Assembly: GCF_033971325.1 (NCBI RefSeq)
Contig: NZ_CP117180.1
Location: forward strand, 564,041-628,040
Length of the DNA stretch: 64,000 nt
Source of the DNA: Hydrogenobacter sp. T-2
GTDB taxonomy: Bacteria; Aquificota; Aquificia; Aquificales; Aquificaceae
Direction of reading: 5' to 3'
This document shows, piece after piece, positions 42,370-51,801 of this stretch (the stretch's first letter is position 1; each line of letters begins with the position of its first letter). The notes under the pieces were generated by a model. That model was not told the origin of the DNA, did not search any database, and was given only the letters and a program-made list of their open reading frames with translations. Both the position numbers and the translations under genes were made by a program.

Positions 42370-43383
42370 ATGAAGGAGATACTAAAAAAGCTATCTGAGT
42401 TTCAGAACCTTACAAAGGGAGAAGTCAGGCAAGCCCTTGAGGACATAGTGGAAGGTAGAGCCACCGACGCCCAGATAGGTGCCTTTATTATTGGCACAAA
42501 GATGAAAGGAGAAACGCCAGAGGAGATAGAGGGTGCTGCGAGCTTTTTCAGAGAAAAAGCAACAAGGGTTGAAATAACAGACAAGGAAAACTTGGTGGAT
42601 ACCTGCGGAACGGGTGGCGATATGACGGAGACTTTCAATGTCTCTACTGCGGTTGCTTTTGTTTTAGCGGGTGCTGGCATAAGGGTTGCCAAGCATGGCA
42701 ATAGGTCTGTATCTTCAAAGAGCGGTAGTGCAGACCTCTTAGAGTATCTTGGAGCAAAAATAGACCTCAATGCGGAACAAGTAAAGAAACTCATAGAAGA
42801 GATAGGAATAGGCTTTATGTTTGCTCCTATGTTTCACCCTGCCATGAAAAGGGTCATAGGTCCAAGAAGGGAAGTAGGCTTAAGGTCCATATTTAACTTG
42901 GTGGGACCCCTTTCAAATCCAGCGGATGCAAGAAGACAGCTCTTGGGAGTTTTCTCCGACCATCTTGTGGACAAGGTAGCCTTTGCCCTAAAGGGTATGG
43001 GAATAAAAAGAGCCTTTGTAGTGCATGGAAAGGATGGTATGGACGAGGTATCCATAAGTGCACCTACGCGTATTGCGGAGTTAAAGGATGGTGAGGTCTT
43101 TTTGTATGACTTTCATCCAGAAGAGGTGGGTTTTAAGACTTATCCCATTGAATACATACGGGTATCTTCTGTAGATGAAAGCTCAAAAATGGTGCTTTCT
43201 GTGTTAAAGGGTGAGGTTTCACCTGCATACTACATGGTTTTATTAAATTCCATGTTTGGAATACTTGTTTCTGGAGCTACAGAGGACAGAAATACCGCCC
43301 TTGATATGGCAAAGGAATCCATCCATTCTGGAAAAGCCTACAAAAAACTGCAAGAATTTATAGAGCTTTCAAGAAAGGTTTAA
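42370..43383 (+). CDS. trpD: anthranilate phosphoribosyltransferase
   Basis: A 337-residue enzyme of tryptophan synthesis. It has the PRPP-binding VDTCGTGGD, KHGNRSVSSKSGSADLLEYLG, the GPRREVGLRSIFNLVGPLSNP stretch and VVHGKDGMDE. Length is typical. TAAAAT (42357-42362) lies 7 nt upstream of the ATG without an SD, so the message is probably leaderless. No other trp gene is nearby; mqnA follows with a 1-base overlap. Confidence 0.95.
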   Translation: MKEILKKLSEFQNLTKGEVRQALEDIVEGRATDAQIGAFIIGTKMKGETPEEIEGAASFFREKATRVEITDKENLVDTCGTGGDMTETFNVSTAVAFVLAGAGIRVAKHGNRSVSSKSGSADLLEYLGAKIDLNAEQVKKLIEEIGIGFMFAPMFHPAMKRVIGPRREVGLRSIFNLVGPLSNPADARRQLLGVFSDHLVDKVAFALKGMGIKRAFVVHGKDGMDEVSISAPTRIAELKDGEVFLYDFHPEEVGFKTYPIEYIRVSSVDESSKMVLSVLKGEVSPAYYMVLLNSMFGILVSGATEDRNTALDMAKESIHSGKAYKKLQEFIELSRKV

Positions 43384-44114
43384 TGATAAGTGTAGGTAAA
43401 GTAAGTTACTTAAACACTTTACCTCTTTTCTACCGATGGGACAATTCCAAAGTGAGCTTGGTAGAAGGTCATCCCTCAGAGCTTGTAAAAAAACTTAGAG
43501 AAGGTCATATACAAGCTGGTATAGTCTCCTCTGTGGAGTTTTTGCTCTATCCAGAAAACTACAGGGTTGTCCCTGATGTATCCATATCCTCAAAGGAAAA
43601 GGCTTGCTCTGTCCTTATATTTTCCAAAAAGCCTCTTGGGTTTATAGAAAGTTTATACCTAACTCCTGCCTCTATGACATCCAAACTGCTTGCCCTATAT
43701 ATAGTGAAGGAAGTATACAAAAACAGTCCAAACATAGTTCAAGCCAAAGATGATGCGGATGCTCTTATGTTAATAGGTGATGAAGCTATAAGGGAAAAAT
43801 CTTCTGACAGATGGCAGTATGTATATGACCTTGGTGAAGAGTGGTTTCGCCTCTACGGACTTCCCTTCGTCTTTGCTCTTTTTTTAGTAAGAAGAGATGC
43901 TCCAGAGTGGTTAGAAGGCTTTATATGGGAACAGTGTAAAAGGTCAAAGGAGGAGTTTTTCAAAGACCTAAAAGAAGGAAACCTTCAAGTTCACGGTTAT
44001 GGACAAGAATACATCAAGGACTACTTTACTCTTTGCCTTGACTATGGGCTTGACCAAGGAGCATGGAGGTCTCTGGAAATTTTTAAGGAAATTTTAACAA
44101 AAGAGGTCTTATAA
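43383..44114 (+). CDS. mqnA: chorismate dehydratase MqnA (futalosine menaquinone pathway)
   Basis: A 243-residue periplasmic-binding-fold enzyme that turns chorismate into 3-enolpyruvylbenzoate, the first step of the futalosine pathway. It opens with VGKVSYLNTLPLFY and has GIVSSVEFLLYPENY and SISSKEKACSVLIFSK, all family hallmarks. It lies behind trpD, another chorismate-derived pathway gene, with a TAATG overlap. It points to menaquinone or a derivative as the respiratory quinone. Confidence 0.87.
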   Translation: MISVGKVSYLNTLPLFYRWDNSKVSLVEGHPSELVKKLREGHIQAGIVSSVEFLLYPENYRVVPDVSISSKEKACSVLIFSKKPLGFIESLYLTPASMTSKLLALYIVKEVYKNSPNIVQAKDDADALMLIGDEAIREKSSDRWQYVYDLGEEWFRLYGLPFVFALFLVRRDAPEWLEGFIWEQCKRSKEEFFKDLKEGNLQVHGYGQEYIKDYFTLCLDYGLDQGAWRSLEIFKEILTKEVL

Positions 44115-44136
44115 TCATAGACAAGGAGGTGTCAAT

Positions 44137-44535
44137 ATGAGAAAGAAGGCAATGATTCTTTTTACAGTTTTCTCCGCAGGTTTTATCTTTTCCTGTGGTC
44201 AAGTAACCACACAGAGAACCTATGAAGGTGCCACTGTGGGAGCAGTAGGTGGTGCTATAGCAGGAGCTCTCATTGATAAAAACAACAGATGGCGTGGTGC
44301 GGTTATCGGCGGTGCGTTAGGTGCGGTTATAGGAGGAACAATAACTGAAGTGGCTGCAAGAGCATCAAGGGAAGCTGCCATGCAAAATAAACCTGTGGAG
44401 TATAGGTCTGAGGACGGAAGAGAAAGGGTATATGCTGAGCCTGTGGCTTCAAGGGGTAACTGTAGGATCGTAAAGACCACCTACTATCAGGATGGAAAGG
44501 TGGTAAAAGTTGAGGAAAGAGAGGTGTGCCCCTAA
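44137..44535 (+). CDS. glycine-zipper lipoprotein
   Basis: A 132-residue protein with a lipoprotein signal (FSAGFIFSCGQ). A glycine-zipper pair follows (GATVGAVGGAIAGALI and GAVIGGALGAVIGGTI), which packs in the outer membrane, then a short soluble C-terminus with two cysteines. Similar proteins include the Rickettsia 17-kDa antigen and SlyB groups; the precise role is unknown. It has AAGGAGG before the ATG and a TATAAT at 44110-44115. Confidence 0.8.
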   Translation: MRKKAMILFTVFSAGFIFSCGQVTTQRTYEGATVGAVGGAIAGALIDKNNRWRGAVIGGALGAVIGGTITEVAARASREAAMQNKPVEYRSEDGRERVYAEPVASRGNCRIVKTTYYQDGKVVKVEEREVCP

Positions 44536-44549
44536 GGGGCTACCCCTTA
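44533..44549. terminator. bidirectional hairpin made from two convergent stop codons
   Basis: TAAGGGG-CTA-CCCCTTA is a perfect 7-bp stem with a 3-nt loop. The TAA at its left end is the stop of the glycine-zipper gene, and the TTA at its right end is the stop (TAA) of hpf on the other strand. There is no T-run, so it may protect 3' ends rather than end transcription. Confidence 0.5.
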
Positions 44550-45149
44550 TAAACCCTTACACTTGGTGTTTATAACCCCGTAATTTCCACCTCTTTTCCT
44601 GTATACTATTCTAAGCGTACCTGTTTCTGCATCAATGAATGGGAGGAAATAAACTCCAGAGTCTTGAAGTTCAAAAACTGCATCTTCCATGCTCATAGGC
44701 TTCTCTATTAAAAGCTCCTCCTCCACTATAAGAGGTCTTTCCTCTTCTTCGTGAGGTCTTATTTCTTGCCTTATCATTTCCTCCTTTATCTTATGCCCCT
44801 TGCGTCTTAACTCATGCCTTCTTTGCTTTAGCTTTATAAGCTGTCTTTCTATTTCATCCATAACCCTGTCAAGGGCTGAAAAGGGGTCAATGTCCTCATC
44901 CCAAGCGTGCAAGGCACCACCACCCCAGGTCTTGAGGTATATGTCCATGTCAACTCTATATAGGGTTGGTCTGCTTTCACCTGCAAAATCTTTCTGTTTT
45001 GCTCTTGATGTAGATAGGGTTACGACTACTTCTACTTGGTCTTCCTCAGCCTCCTTTAAAAACCTGTTGAACCTTTCAACCTTACCCTCTACAAAGGCTT
45101 TCATTGAGTCTGTCCACTCAATACCCTTACCTATAAACTCTACGTTCAT
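44547..45149 (-). CDS. hpf: ribosome hibernation promoting factor, long form
   Basis: A 200-residue protein. The N-terminal ~100 residues are the S30AE/YfiA domain (FIGKGIEWTDSMKAFVEGKV; MDIYLKTW, DIDPFSALDRVMDEIERQL). The C-terminal ~55 residues (PMSMEDAVFELQDSGVYFLP, DAETGTLRIVYRK) are the dimerisation domain of long HPF, which pairs 70S ribosomes into 100S dimers in resting cells. The long form is usual outside the gamma-proteobacteria. Confidence 0.93.
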   Translation of the reverse strand: MNVEFIGKGIEWTDSMKAFVEGKVERFNRFLKEAEEDQVEVVVTLSTSRAKQKDFAGESRPTLYRVDMDIYLKTWGGGALHAWDEDIDPFSALDRVMDEIERQLIKLKQRRHELRRKGHKIKEEMIRQEIRPHEEEERPLIVEEELLIEKPMSMEDAVFELQDSGVYFLPFIDAETGTLRIVYRKRGGNYGVINTKCKGL

Positions 45150-45192
45150 TTCCTAACCTCCTCTAACCTTCTATGGAGTAGAATATGATACC

Positions 45193-45840
45193 ATGAATTT
45201 AGGAGTTCTTGTATCAGGGCGTGGTTCTAACCTTCAGGCTATCATTGATGCTATTGAGGCTGGAAAATTGAATGACAGTATATCTATGGTTATATCTGAC
45301 AAGGAAGGTGTTAGAGCCGTAGATAGATGTCTAAAGCATGGTATTCCATACAGAGTTATAAAGCGAAAGGACTTTCGTAGTAAAGAAGAGTTTGAGAAGG
45401 CTCTCGTAGAGGCTCTAAAGGAAGCGGAAGTAGACTTGGTTGTTCTTGCAGGCTTTATGCGTATCCTTTCTGCCACCTTTCTTGGTCATTTTCCCATGAA
45501 GGTAATAAACATACATCCCTCTCTTATACCCGCTTTCCAAGGAATGCATGCCCAAAGGCAGGCTTTGGATTACGGTGTGAAGATAACTGGTTGCACTGTT
45601 CATTTTGTTACAGAAGAGTTAGATAATGGTCCAGTTATAGCTCAGGCGTGCGTGCCAGTTTTTCCAGAAGACACAGAAGAGAGCCTGTCTGAACGGATAC
45701 TCCACCATGAGCATAGGATACTGCCACAGGTAATAAGATGGATATCAGAGGGAAGGGTTAGGGTTGAGGGCAGAAGGGTGGTGGTGGAAGGGGCAAGGTA
45801 TGGAACTTTACCCTTTAACCCTGAGCTTGAAGACTTTTGA
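45193..45840 (+). CDS. purN: phosphoribosylglycinamide formyltransferase
   Basis: A 215-residue folate-dependent enzyme of purine synthesis. It has [17 protein letters not shown], the catalytic [16 protein letters not shown] with Asn and His, and [18 protein letters not shown] with the Asp. No SD; a TAGAAT box (45179-45184) ends 8 nt before the ATG. It is apart from purC (46739), so the pur genes are scattered. Confidence 0.94.
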   Translation: MNLGVLVSGRGSNLQAIIDAIEAGKLNDSISMVISDKEGVRAVDRCLKHGIPYRVIKRKDFRSKEEFEKALVEALKEAEVDLVVLAGFMRILSATFLGHFPMKVINIHPSLIPAFQGMHAQRQALDYGVKITGCTVHFVTEELDNGPVIAQACVPVFPEDTEESLSERILHHEHRILPQVIRWISEGRVRVEGRRVVVEGARYGTLPFNPELEDF

Positions 45841-45846
45841 TATAAT
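45838..45846 (+). promoter_or_regulatory. extended -10 promoter sharing the purN stop codon
   Basis: TGATATAAT: the TGA is the purN stop, and TG-n-TATAAT is an extended -10 element. It should drive the PA2779-like gene about 30 bp downstream, which has its own AAGGAGG. Confidence 0.55.
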
Positions 45847-45875
45847 CTTAGGAAAACTGACAAGGAGGTGGAAAC

Positions 45876-46268
45876 ATGTTAAGTCTTTTTAGAAGACGCC
45901 TGCTTGTGCTTGGAGTGGCTGGTTGTTTTTTTGCCTTCAATTCGTCTCCAGCCCTTGCTGGACTTGTGGGTTCAAAGCCTGCCTCTGAAACTCTGACTAT
46001 GAAGAGAGAGGAAGATATAGCTAAAATTCAAAGAGCCCTTGAAAGCAAACAGCTTCAGGAAAAACTAAAAGCTTACGGTCTCACAAAGGAGGAGGTGGAG
46101 AAAAAGCTCTCTGAGCTAAATGACGAGCAGATACACATGTTGGCAAAGGCTTCCGATAGGGTTCTTGCCGGTGGGGATGGTGTGGGTCTCGCCATAGGTA
46201 TACTCATAGTGGCTATTCTTCTCGTTATACTCCTCAAACTTCTAAACAAGGAGATAATTATAAGGTGA
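45876..46268 (+). CDS. PA2779-family small membrane protein
   Basis: A 130-residue protein with a signal peptide (LVLGVAGCFFAFNSSPALA), a helical, charged middle and one C-terminal membrane segment (VGLAIGILIVAILLVILLKLL). This layout, and the following C39-like protease gene, match the PA2779/PA2778 pair described from Pseudomonas; the function of that pair is unsettled. The middle carries KREEDIAKIQRALESKQLQE, typical of the family. Confidence 0.72.
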   Translation: MLSLFRRRLLVLGVAGCFFAFNSSPALAGLVGSKPASETLTMKREEDIAKIQRALESKQLQEKLKAYGLTKEEVEKKLSELNDEQIHMLAKASDRVLAGGDGVGLAIGILIVAILLVILLKLLNKEIIIR

Positions 46269-46271
46269 GGA

Positions 46272-46751
46272 ATGTTCCTTCTTTTACTTCTCTTCCCTCT
46301 TTTGCTATACTCCAAGAATCTTGATGTTCCTTTCGTTAAACAGCAGGACCAATTCTGCGGTCCTGCCTCTTTAAGTGCTGTGCTTTCCTACTATGGTATA
46401 GAGGTTTCTCAAGAAGATATAGGAAAAGAGGTTTACAACCCTAAGCTGAAAGGTGCACTCATAACGGACCTTGAGAATTATGCAAAGAAGAAGGGTTTCA
46501 GAACCGAGACAAGGGTCTTAAGGCTTGAAGAAATAAAAAGCTATATAGATAGAGGCATACCATCCATACTGCTTGTAGACCTTGGTAGATTGTGGGTAAG
46601 CGTGCCTCATTATGTGGTAGTGGTAGGATACGATGGAGATGTTTTTTATCTCCACACAGGCTATGAAGATAGAAAACCCATTAAAGCCAGAGAGCTTGAT
46701 CGAATCTGGTCAAAGATGGGAAGGGTTGCTTTGATAGTTTATCCACCTTGA
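46272..46751 (+). CDS. C39-like cysteine peptidase, PA2778-family
   Basis: A 159-residue papain-fold protein with a short signal peptide. The catalytic Cys is in QDQFCGPASL, the His in VPHYVVVVGYD, and an Asp follows in YDGDVFYLH. It likely cleaves or processes a small periplasmic partner; the preceding PA2779-like protein is the obvious candidate, but this is inference. It overlaps the convergent purC by 13 bp. Confidence 0.8.
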   Translation: MFLLLLLFPLLLYSKNLDVPFVKQQDQFCGPASLSAVLSYYGIEVSQEDIGKEVYNPKLKGALITDLENYAKKKGFRTETRVLRLEEIKSYIDRGIPSILLVDLGRLWVSVPHYVVVVGYDGDVFYLHTGYEDRKPIKARELDRIWSKMGRVALIVYPP

Positions 46752-47437
46752 ACCCTTTCAAGCACCCTTCTGTAGCCCTCAAGGAGGTCTCCCAAATCAA
46801 ACCTAAACCTATCCTTGTCTAACTTCTCTCCAGTCTTTGCATCCCATAGTCTACATGTATCCGGAGATATCTCGTCTATCACCGCAAGGGCACCATCGGG
46901 AAGCCTCCCAAACTCTAACTTGAAATCCACGAGCAAAAGACCATGAGATTTAAAAAACCTTTTTAGTATGGTGTTTACCTTAAGGGCTATTTTCACTATA
47001 TCCCTCAAAGTCTTTTTATCCGCTATACGGAGAAGGATTGCGTGTTCAACACATATAAGTGGGTCATGTAAGTGGTCGTTTTTGTAGAAAAACTCCACTA
47101 AGGGCTTTCTTAGTTTTTCTCCTTCTCTGAAGCCAAGTCTTTTGCATATGCTCCCAGCGGTTATATTCCTTATTACCACCTCTAAGTCAAACCTTTCTGC
47201 CTTCCAGACAAGCATCTCCCTTTCGGAAACACGCTCTATAAAATGGGTTTTTACACCCTTTTCTTCCAGCAATTTAAACATTATGCTTGATATGGTGTTG
47301 TTAAGAACACCCTTGCCCTCCACCTCAGCTTTTTTGGTGGCATCAAAGGCTGTCGCAGTGTCTTTGAAGTATATCAGGCATTTATCTCTGTCAACCTCGT
47401 AGACTTTCTTAGCCTTGCCTTCGTAAAGAAGTTTCAT
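46739..47437 (-). CDS. purC: phosphoribosylaminoimidazole-succinocarboxamide synthase
   Basis: A 232-residue SAICAR synthetase. It has YEGKAKKVYEV, FKDTATAFD, VEVVIRNITAGS-like residues (here LEVVIRNITAGSI) and VDFKLEFGR, EISPDTCRLWD. The ATG at 47437 is chosen because the family starts there and a minus-strand TAAAAT (47445-47450) lies 7 nt upstream; the longer frame adds an unrelated segment. Confidence 0.95.
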   Translation of the reverse strand: MKLLYEGKAKKVYEVDRDKCLIYFKDTATAFDATKKAEVEGKGVLNNTISSIMFKLLEEKGVKTHFIERVSEREMLVWKAERFDLEVVIRNITAGSICKRLGFREGEKLRKPLVEFFYKNDHLHDPLICVEHAILLRIADKKTLRDIVKIALKVNTILKRFFKSHGLLLVDFKLEFGRLPDGALAVIDEISPDTCRLWDAKTGEKLDKDRFRFDLGDLLEGYRRVLERVQGG

Positions 47438-47466
47438 ATAATGTATTTTATAGCAAGGAGGGTAAA

Positions 47467-48570
47467 ATGACACCAACACAAAAAGTTGAATCACTAACAC
47501 AGAGTATAAAGTTGACAGATATACTTTACAAAGCTGTTCAGGCAAATGCCTCTGACGTGCATATAACAGCAGGTGCAAGACCATCGCTAAGGATTGATGG
47601 AAAAATAACACAGCTCGTTGAGTATCCCATATTAACTCCAGATATAACCCAAACGCTTGCCTATTCTGTCATGTCCGAAAGACATAGAAAAACACTTGAA
47701 GAAAAGGGGCAAGTAGACTTTTCCTTTGGTGTCAAAGACCTTGCTAGGTTCAGGGCGAACGTTTTTTACCAAAGAGGAAGTATTGCGGCGGTCTTTAGAA
47801 GGCTCCCCAGCAAGATACTAAGCATTAAAGATTTAGGGTTAAGTGATAGGGTTCTGGAGGTTTGCCATAAAAGTATGGGTCTCGTTCTTGTAACCGGTCC
47901 TACGGGATCTGGAAAGACTACAACCCTTGCAGCGTTGATAAATTACATAAATGAAAACTTTCCTCATCACATTATAACCATTGAAGACCCTATAGAGTAT
48001 GTGTTTCAACATAGAAAAAGCATAGTAAACCAGAGAGAGATAGGTGAGGATGTCCACAGCTTTGCAGATGCTCTTAGGGCTGCTTTGCGTGAAGACCCAG
48101 ACGTTATCCTTGTGGGTGAAATGAGAGACCTTGAGACAATAGAAATAGCACTAAGGGCTGCAGAAACGGGACATCTTGTTTTTGGAACACTGCATACAAA
48201 CACTGCCATATCAACTATTACAAGGATAATAGACGTATTTCCTCCAGAACAGCAAGAGCAGGTTAGGGTTCAGCTCTCTTTTGTGCTTCAGGGTGTTATA
48301 TCTCAGAGGCTGTTACCAAAAATTGGTGGTGGAAGGGTTCTTGCTTATGAGCTTATGATACCAAATACTGCAATAAGAAACCTTATAAGGGAGAATAAAC
48401 TTCAGCAGATATACGCCATAATGCAGAGTGGGCAGGCTCAAACGGGCATGCAAACCATGAACCAATCACTCTATGGACATTACAGGGCAGGGCTTATAAC
48501 ACTTGAAGATGCATACAAGTATTCACCAGATATAAAAGAGTTAGAGAGAATGACACAGAGAGGAGGGTAA
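47467..48570 (+). CDS. pilT: type IV pilus retraction ATPase PilT
   Basis: A 367-residue hexameric ATPase that pulls pili back for twitching. It has the Walker A GPTGSGKTTTLAAL, the Asp box ITIEDPIEYVF, the Walker B region DPDVILVGEMRDLETI, the His box TGHLVFGTLHTN and the C-terminal AIRNLIRENK motif diagnostic of PilT rather than PilB. An AAGGAGGG site precedes the ATG. The pilC gene follows 2 bp later. Confidence 0.94.
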   Translation: MTPTQKVESLTQSIKLTDILYKAVQANASDVHITAGARPSLRIDGKITQLVEYPILTPDITQTLAYSVMSERHRKTLEEKGQVDFSFGVKDLARFRANVFYQRGSIAAVFRRLPSKILSIKDLGLSDRVLEVCHKSMGLVLVTGPTGSGKTTTLAALINYINENFPHHIITIEDPIEYVFQHRKSIVNQREIGEDVHSFADALRAALREDPDVILVGEMRDLETIEIALRAAETGHLVFGTLHTNTAISTITRIIDVFPPEQQEQVRVQLSFVLQGVISQRLLPKIGGGRVLAYELMIPNTAIRNLIRENKLQQIYAIMQSGQAQTGMQTMNQSLYGHYRAGLITLEDAYKYSPDIKELERMTQRGG

Positions 48571-48572
48571 GA

Positions 48573-49805
48573 ATGCCGAGGTTTAGGTATAGAGCCTTTG
48601 ACGAGACGGGAAGCTTTGTAGAGAGTGAAGCAAACTATCCAACTCAGGAAACCTTAATAGCGGACTTACAACAAAGAGGTTTGAGTATCATAGAGGTAAT
48701 AAAGGTTGATAAGGAAGAAAAAGAAGAGGGAAAGAAGGAACTATCCTTCAAACTCCCAATAGGTGGTAAAGTAAGCGATAGAGACCTTTCCATATTCTGC
48801 AGACAGCTCGGAACTATGATAAACGCAGGGCTTAACATAATAGACGCTCTTAATATATTGGGAGAACAGCTTCCTAACAAAAAACTTGCGGAAGCCAGTA
48901 AAAAGGTCGCGGTAATGGTGAGCGAGGGAAGACCTATATCTAACTCTATGGCTGAGTTCCCTGCAGTTTTCCCAGAGTTTATTGTAAACTTGGTAAGAGT
49001 GGGTGAGGAAACGGGTAATCTTGATATTGCTCTTATGAGGGCTGCAGACTATTACGAAAAGATGGCAATGATAAAGAGCAAGATAAAGAGCGCAGCTTTT
49101 TATCCTACCTTTGTGGTTATAATAGCTACCGCCATAGTTACGGGTATACTCTATTTTCTTGTTCCAACCTTTGGAGAGATATATGCCTCTCTTGGTGGAG
49201 AGCTTCCCGCTCCTACTCAAATGCTTATCGCTGCCTCTAACGCCCTTAGGTCAAACCTTATCTTTATACTTGGTTTCATAGTAGCTTTTTCTTTAATATT
49301 TAGATTTTTACTCAACAATAGCTACCAGTTTAGAAAATCTGTGCATTCCTTTATGCTTAGAGCTCCAAAGATGGGTGAGCTTGTAATGAAAAGCACCATG
49401 GCAAAGTTTGCCAGAACTATGGCAACTCTCTTTTCGAGTGGTGTAGCTCTTGAAAAGGCTTTTGAGATAGCAGGTCAGGTAACGGGAAACGTGGTAATAA
49501 GGGAGGCTCTTGAGTCCGCAAAGAAGGGTGTTATAGAGGGTGAGCCCATGCACAAGGCTCTTGAAAAAACTGGTATGTTTCCAAAACTTATAATAGCCAT
49601 GGTGAGAGTAGGTGAGGATACAGGTAGGCTTGATGATATGTTAGATACTATAGCGAGATTCTATGAAGACGAGTTTGATAAGGCTGTGGAAGGAATGATA
49701 AAGCTAATAGAACCAATGCTTATAGTCTTTATAGGCGGTATAGTGGGAGCTATACTCATAGCCCTATACATGCCCATATTCAAGATGGGTGAGTTGATAA
49801 GGTAA
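48573..49805 (+). CDS. pilC: type IV pilus inner-membrane platform protein PilC (GspF family)
   Basis: A 410-residue membrane protein with two GspF domains. It has FRYRAFDETG at the start and RDLSIFCRQLGTMINAGLNI for domain one. The second domain reads FARTMATLFSSGVALEKAFEIA. Three membrane segments follow the usual plan, with the last at IVGAILIALYMPIF. It anchors pilin polymerisation and retraction beneath the pilus. It forms an operon with pilT, away from the pilM-pilQ cluster. Confidence 0.92.
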   Translation: MPRFRYRAFDETGSFVESEANYPTQETLIADLQQRGLSIIEVIKVDKEEKEEGKKELSFKLPIGGKVSDRDLSIFCRQLGTMINAGLNIIDALNILGEQLPNKKLAEASKKVAVMVSEGRPISNSMAEFPAVFPEFIVNLVRVGEETGNLDIALMRAADYYEKMAMIKSKIKSAAFYPTFVVIIATAIVTGILYFLVPTFGEIYASLGGELPAPTQMLIAASNALRSNLIFILGFIVAFSLIFRFLLNNSYQFRKSVHSFMLRAPKMGELVMKSTMAKFARTMATLFSSGVALEKAFEIAGQVTGNVVIREALESAKKGVIEGEPMHKALEKTGMFPKLIIAMVRVGEDTGRLDDMLDTIARFYEDEFDKAVEGMIKLIEPMLIVFIGGIVGAILIALYMPIFKMGELIR

Positions 49806-49831
49806 GCCTTGGAGTTTATAATTAATAGCTT

Positions 49832-50938
49832 ATGGCTCTGAGTGTAGGAATTGTAGGACTGCCTAATGTAGGAAAGTCTACCTTGTTTAACGCCCTAATA
49901 CAGTCCGCAAAGGCGGCCGCAGCAAACTATCCCTTTTGCACTATAGAGCCAAACGTGGGCACGGTGGAAGTGCCAGACAAGAGGCTCTACCACATTGCAG
50001 AGCTTGAAAGGTCAAGAAAAATAACACCCACCTTTATAGAGTTTGTGGATATCGCTGGACTTGTTAGAAACGCCAGCAAGGGAGAAGGTCTTGGAAATCA
50101 GTTCCTCGCCCATATAAGGGAAGTGGATGCAATTGCTATGGTGTTAAGGTGCTTTGAAAACCCTGACGTGGTTCATGTAGAAGGCAGTGTTGACCCCATA
50201 AGGGATGCTCAGATAATAGACCTTGAGCTTATAGCAAAGGACTTGGAGACGGTAGACAAAAGGCTTGAGAAGGTGGAAAAGATGGCAAGGCTGGGAGACA
50301 AAAAGTCAAAGGAAGAGTTGGAAATGCTAAGAGCCATAAAGGCGGTTTTGGAAAATATGGAGACTCTAAGAAAGCACATAAAGGACCTTGGCTCAGAGGT
50401 CTTTGAGTATGCCAAAAGGAATCTTTTTCTCCTCACCACCAAGCCTCTTATGTATGTGGCAAATGTGAGCGAGGCAGACCTGCCAGAGGGTAATCAACTA
50501 AGCGAGAGGGTTTTTCAATACGCACAAGAGGAAGGCTCTTCTGCGGTATTGATATGTGCAAAACTTGAAGAGGAGCTTATTGGTCTTGAAAAGGAAGAAA
50601 AAGAAGAGCTCCTTAGGTCTTATGGATTTGAAGAGCCAGGGCTAAACAAACTTATAAGGTCCGCTTACTCACTCCTTGAGCTTATAACCTTCTTTACCGC
50701 GGGGGAAAAGGAAACGAGGGCATGGACCGTAAAGAGGGGCACAAAGGCACCGCAAGCTGCAGGCAAGATACACTCAGACTTTGAAAGAGGCTTTATCGCT
50801 GCGGAGGTGATAAACTACGAGGACTATGTAAAGGTTGGCTCTATGACTAAGGCTAAAGAGCTTGGTCTTGTAAGGCTTGAAGGGAAAGAGTATGAAGTCA
50901 AAGATGGCGACATTATCTATTTTAGGTTTAACGTTTAG
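49832..50938 (+). CDS. ychF: redox-regulated ATPase YchF
   Basis: A 368-residue Obg-family P-loop protein that prefers ATP and binds ribosomes. It has GLPNVGKSTLFNAL, the switch region DIAGLVRNASKGEGLGNQFL, a coiled-coil middle and a TGS domain ending DGDIIYFRFNV. TATAAT (49817-49822) lies 9 nt before the ATG with no SD, implying a leaderless message. Confidence 0.95.
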   Translation: MALSVGIVGLPNVGKSTLFNALIQSAKAAAANYPFCTIEPNVGTVEVPDKRLYHIAELERSRKITPTFIEFVDIAGLVRNASKGEGLGNQFLAHIREVDAIAMVLRCFENPDVVHVEGSVDPIRDAQIIDLELIAKDLETVDKRLEKVEKMARLGDKKSKEELEMLRAIKAVLENMETLRKHIKDLGSEVFEYAKRNLFLLTTKPLMYVANVSEADLPEGNQLSERVFQYAQEEGSSAVLICAKLEEELIGLEKEEKEELLRSYGFEEPGLNKLIRSAYSLLELITFFTAGEKETRAWTVKRGTKAPQAAGKIHSDFERGFIAAEVINYEDYVKVGSMTKAKELGLVRLEGKEYEVKDGDIIYFRFNV

Positions 50939-50955
50939 GCTTATATTTTAAACTC

Positions 50956-51801
50956 ATGTATAGAGACCTTGACGCACAAACCAGGGAAGACCTAAGGCTC
51001 TATTTTCAGGACAGAGACTACATGGTGGTTTCCGTGCCAAAGGATGAGCTTATAAGGGTTTATACCCTGCAGGCAAACCATGCAGTGGCGGTTGCCAAGA
51101 GAATACATGACTTGGAAGGGCAAAGGGCGGAGCTTATGGGCTATGCCATAATGTCCGCTTTACTTTTGACATCCCTTGTGAAACATGCAACAGAACAAAA
51201 GGTGCTTTTTAAGGTGCAAACAGATTATGGAGTTGTAGTCTCAGAGGCGGACGGAAAGGGGAGGGTAAGAGGTTTTATAGAAGGTAACCCACAAGAAGGT
51301 TGGGCTTCTGGAGTTTTAACCGTAGTAAAAGAGCTAAGACTTGGTACACCTTACACAAGCATAGTCCCCGTGGTGGGTAGAAATCTAAAGGAGGCACTTT
51401 CCTTTTACTTTGAGCAGTCAGAACAAACAAGGACCTATTTGGATATGCATTTGGAGTTTACTTCAGCAGGAGCTCAGGCAAAGGCTTATCTTGTGCAGGT
51501 GCTTTCTGGAGTTTCTCAAAGAAGCATTGACCTTATAGAGGAAAACCTAAGAAACCTCTCCTTTTATGACAAGAGACCAGAGGAAATTGCGATTGAAATA
51601 CTCAAGGGTATGGAACCAAGGCTTATAGGTTTAAAGGAAGTAGAATACTACTGTCCCTGTAGCGAGGAAATAGCCCGTTCAAGCCTTATGCTCCTGCAGG
51701 AAGAGGAGCTCCAAGATATACTAAGCGAGGGTCCTGCAGAAGTGGTCTGTAAGTTTTGTAAGAGGGTCTATCGCTTTAGCAGGGAACAGCTTATGATATA
51801 A
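50956..51801 (+). CDS. hslO: redox-regulated chaperone Hsp33
   Basis: A 281-residue chaperone activated by oxidation. The C-terminal zinc centre reads YYCPCSEE and VVCKFCKRVY: C-x-C followed by C-x2-C, the exact Hsp33 pattern. GFIEGNPQEG and the FTSAGAQAKAYLVQ block are typical of the core. TATATT (50942-50947) ends 8 nt upstream of the ATG. Its stop lies inside the rpsB extended -10 box. Confidence 0.94.
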   Translation: MYRDLDAQTREDLRLYFQDRDYMVVSVPKDELIRVYTLQANHAVAVAKRIHDLEGQRAELMGYAIMSALLLTSLVKHATEQKVLFKVQTDYGVVVSEADGKGRVRGFIEGNPQEGWASGVLTVVKELRLGTPYTSIVPVVGRNLKEALSFYFEQSEQTRTYLDMHLEFTSAGAQAKAYLVQVLSGVSQRSIDLIEENLRNLSFYDKRPEEIAIEILKGMEPRLIGLKEVEYYCPCSEEIARSSLMLLQEEELQDILSEGPAEVVCKFCKRVYRFSREQLMI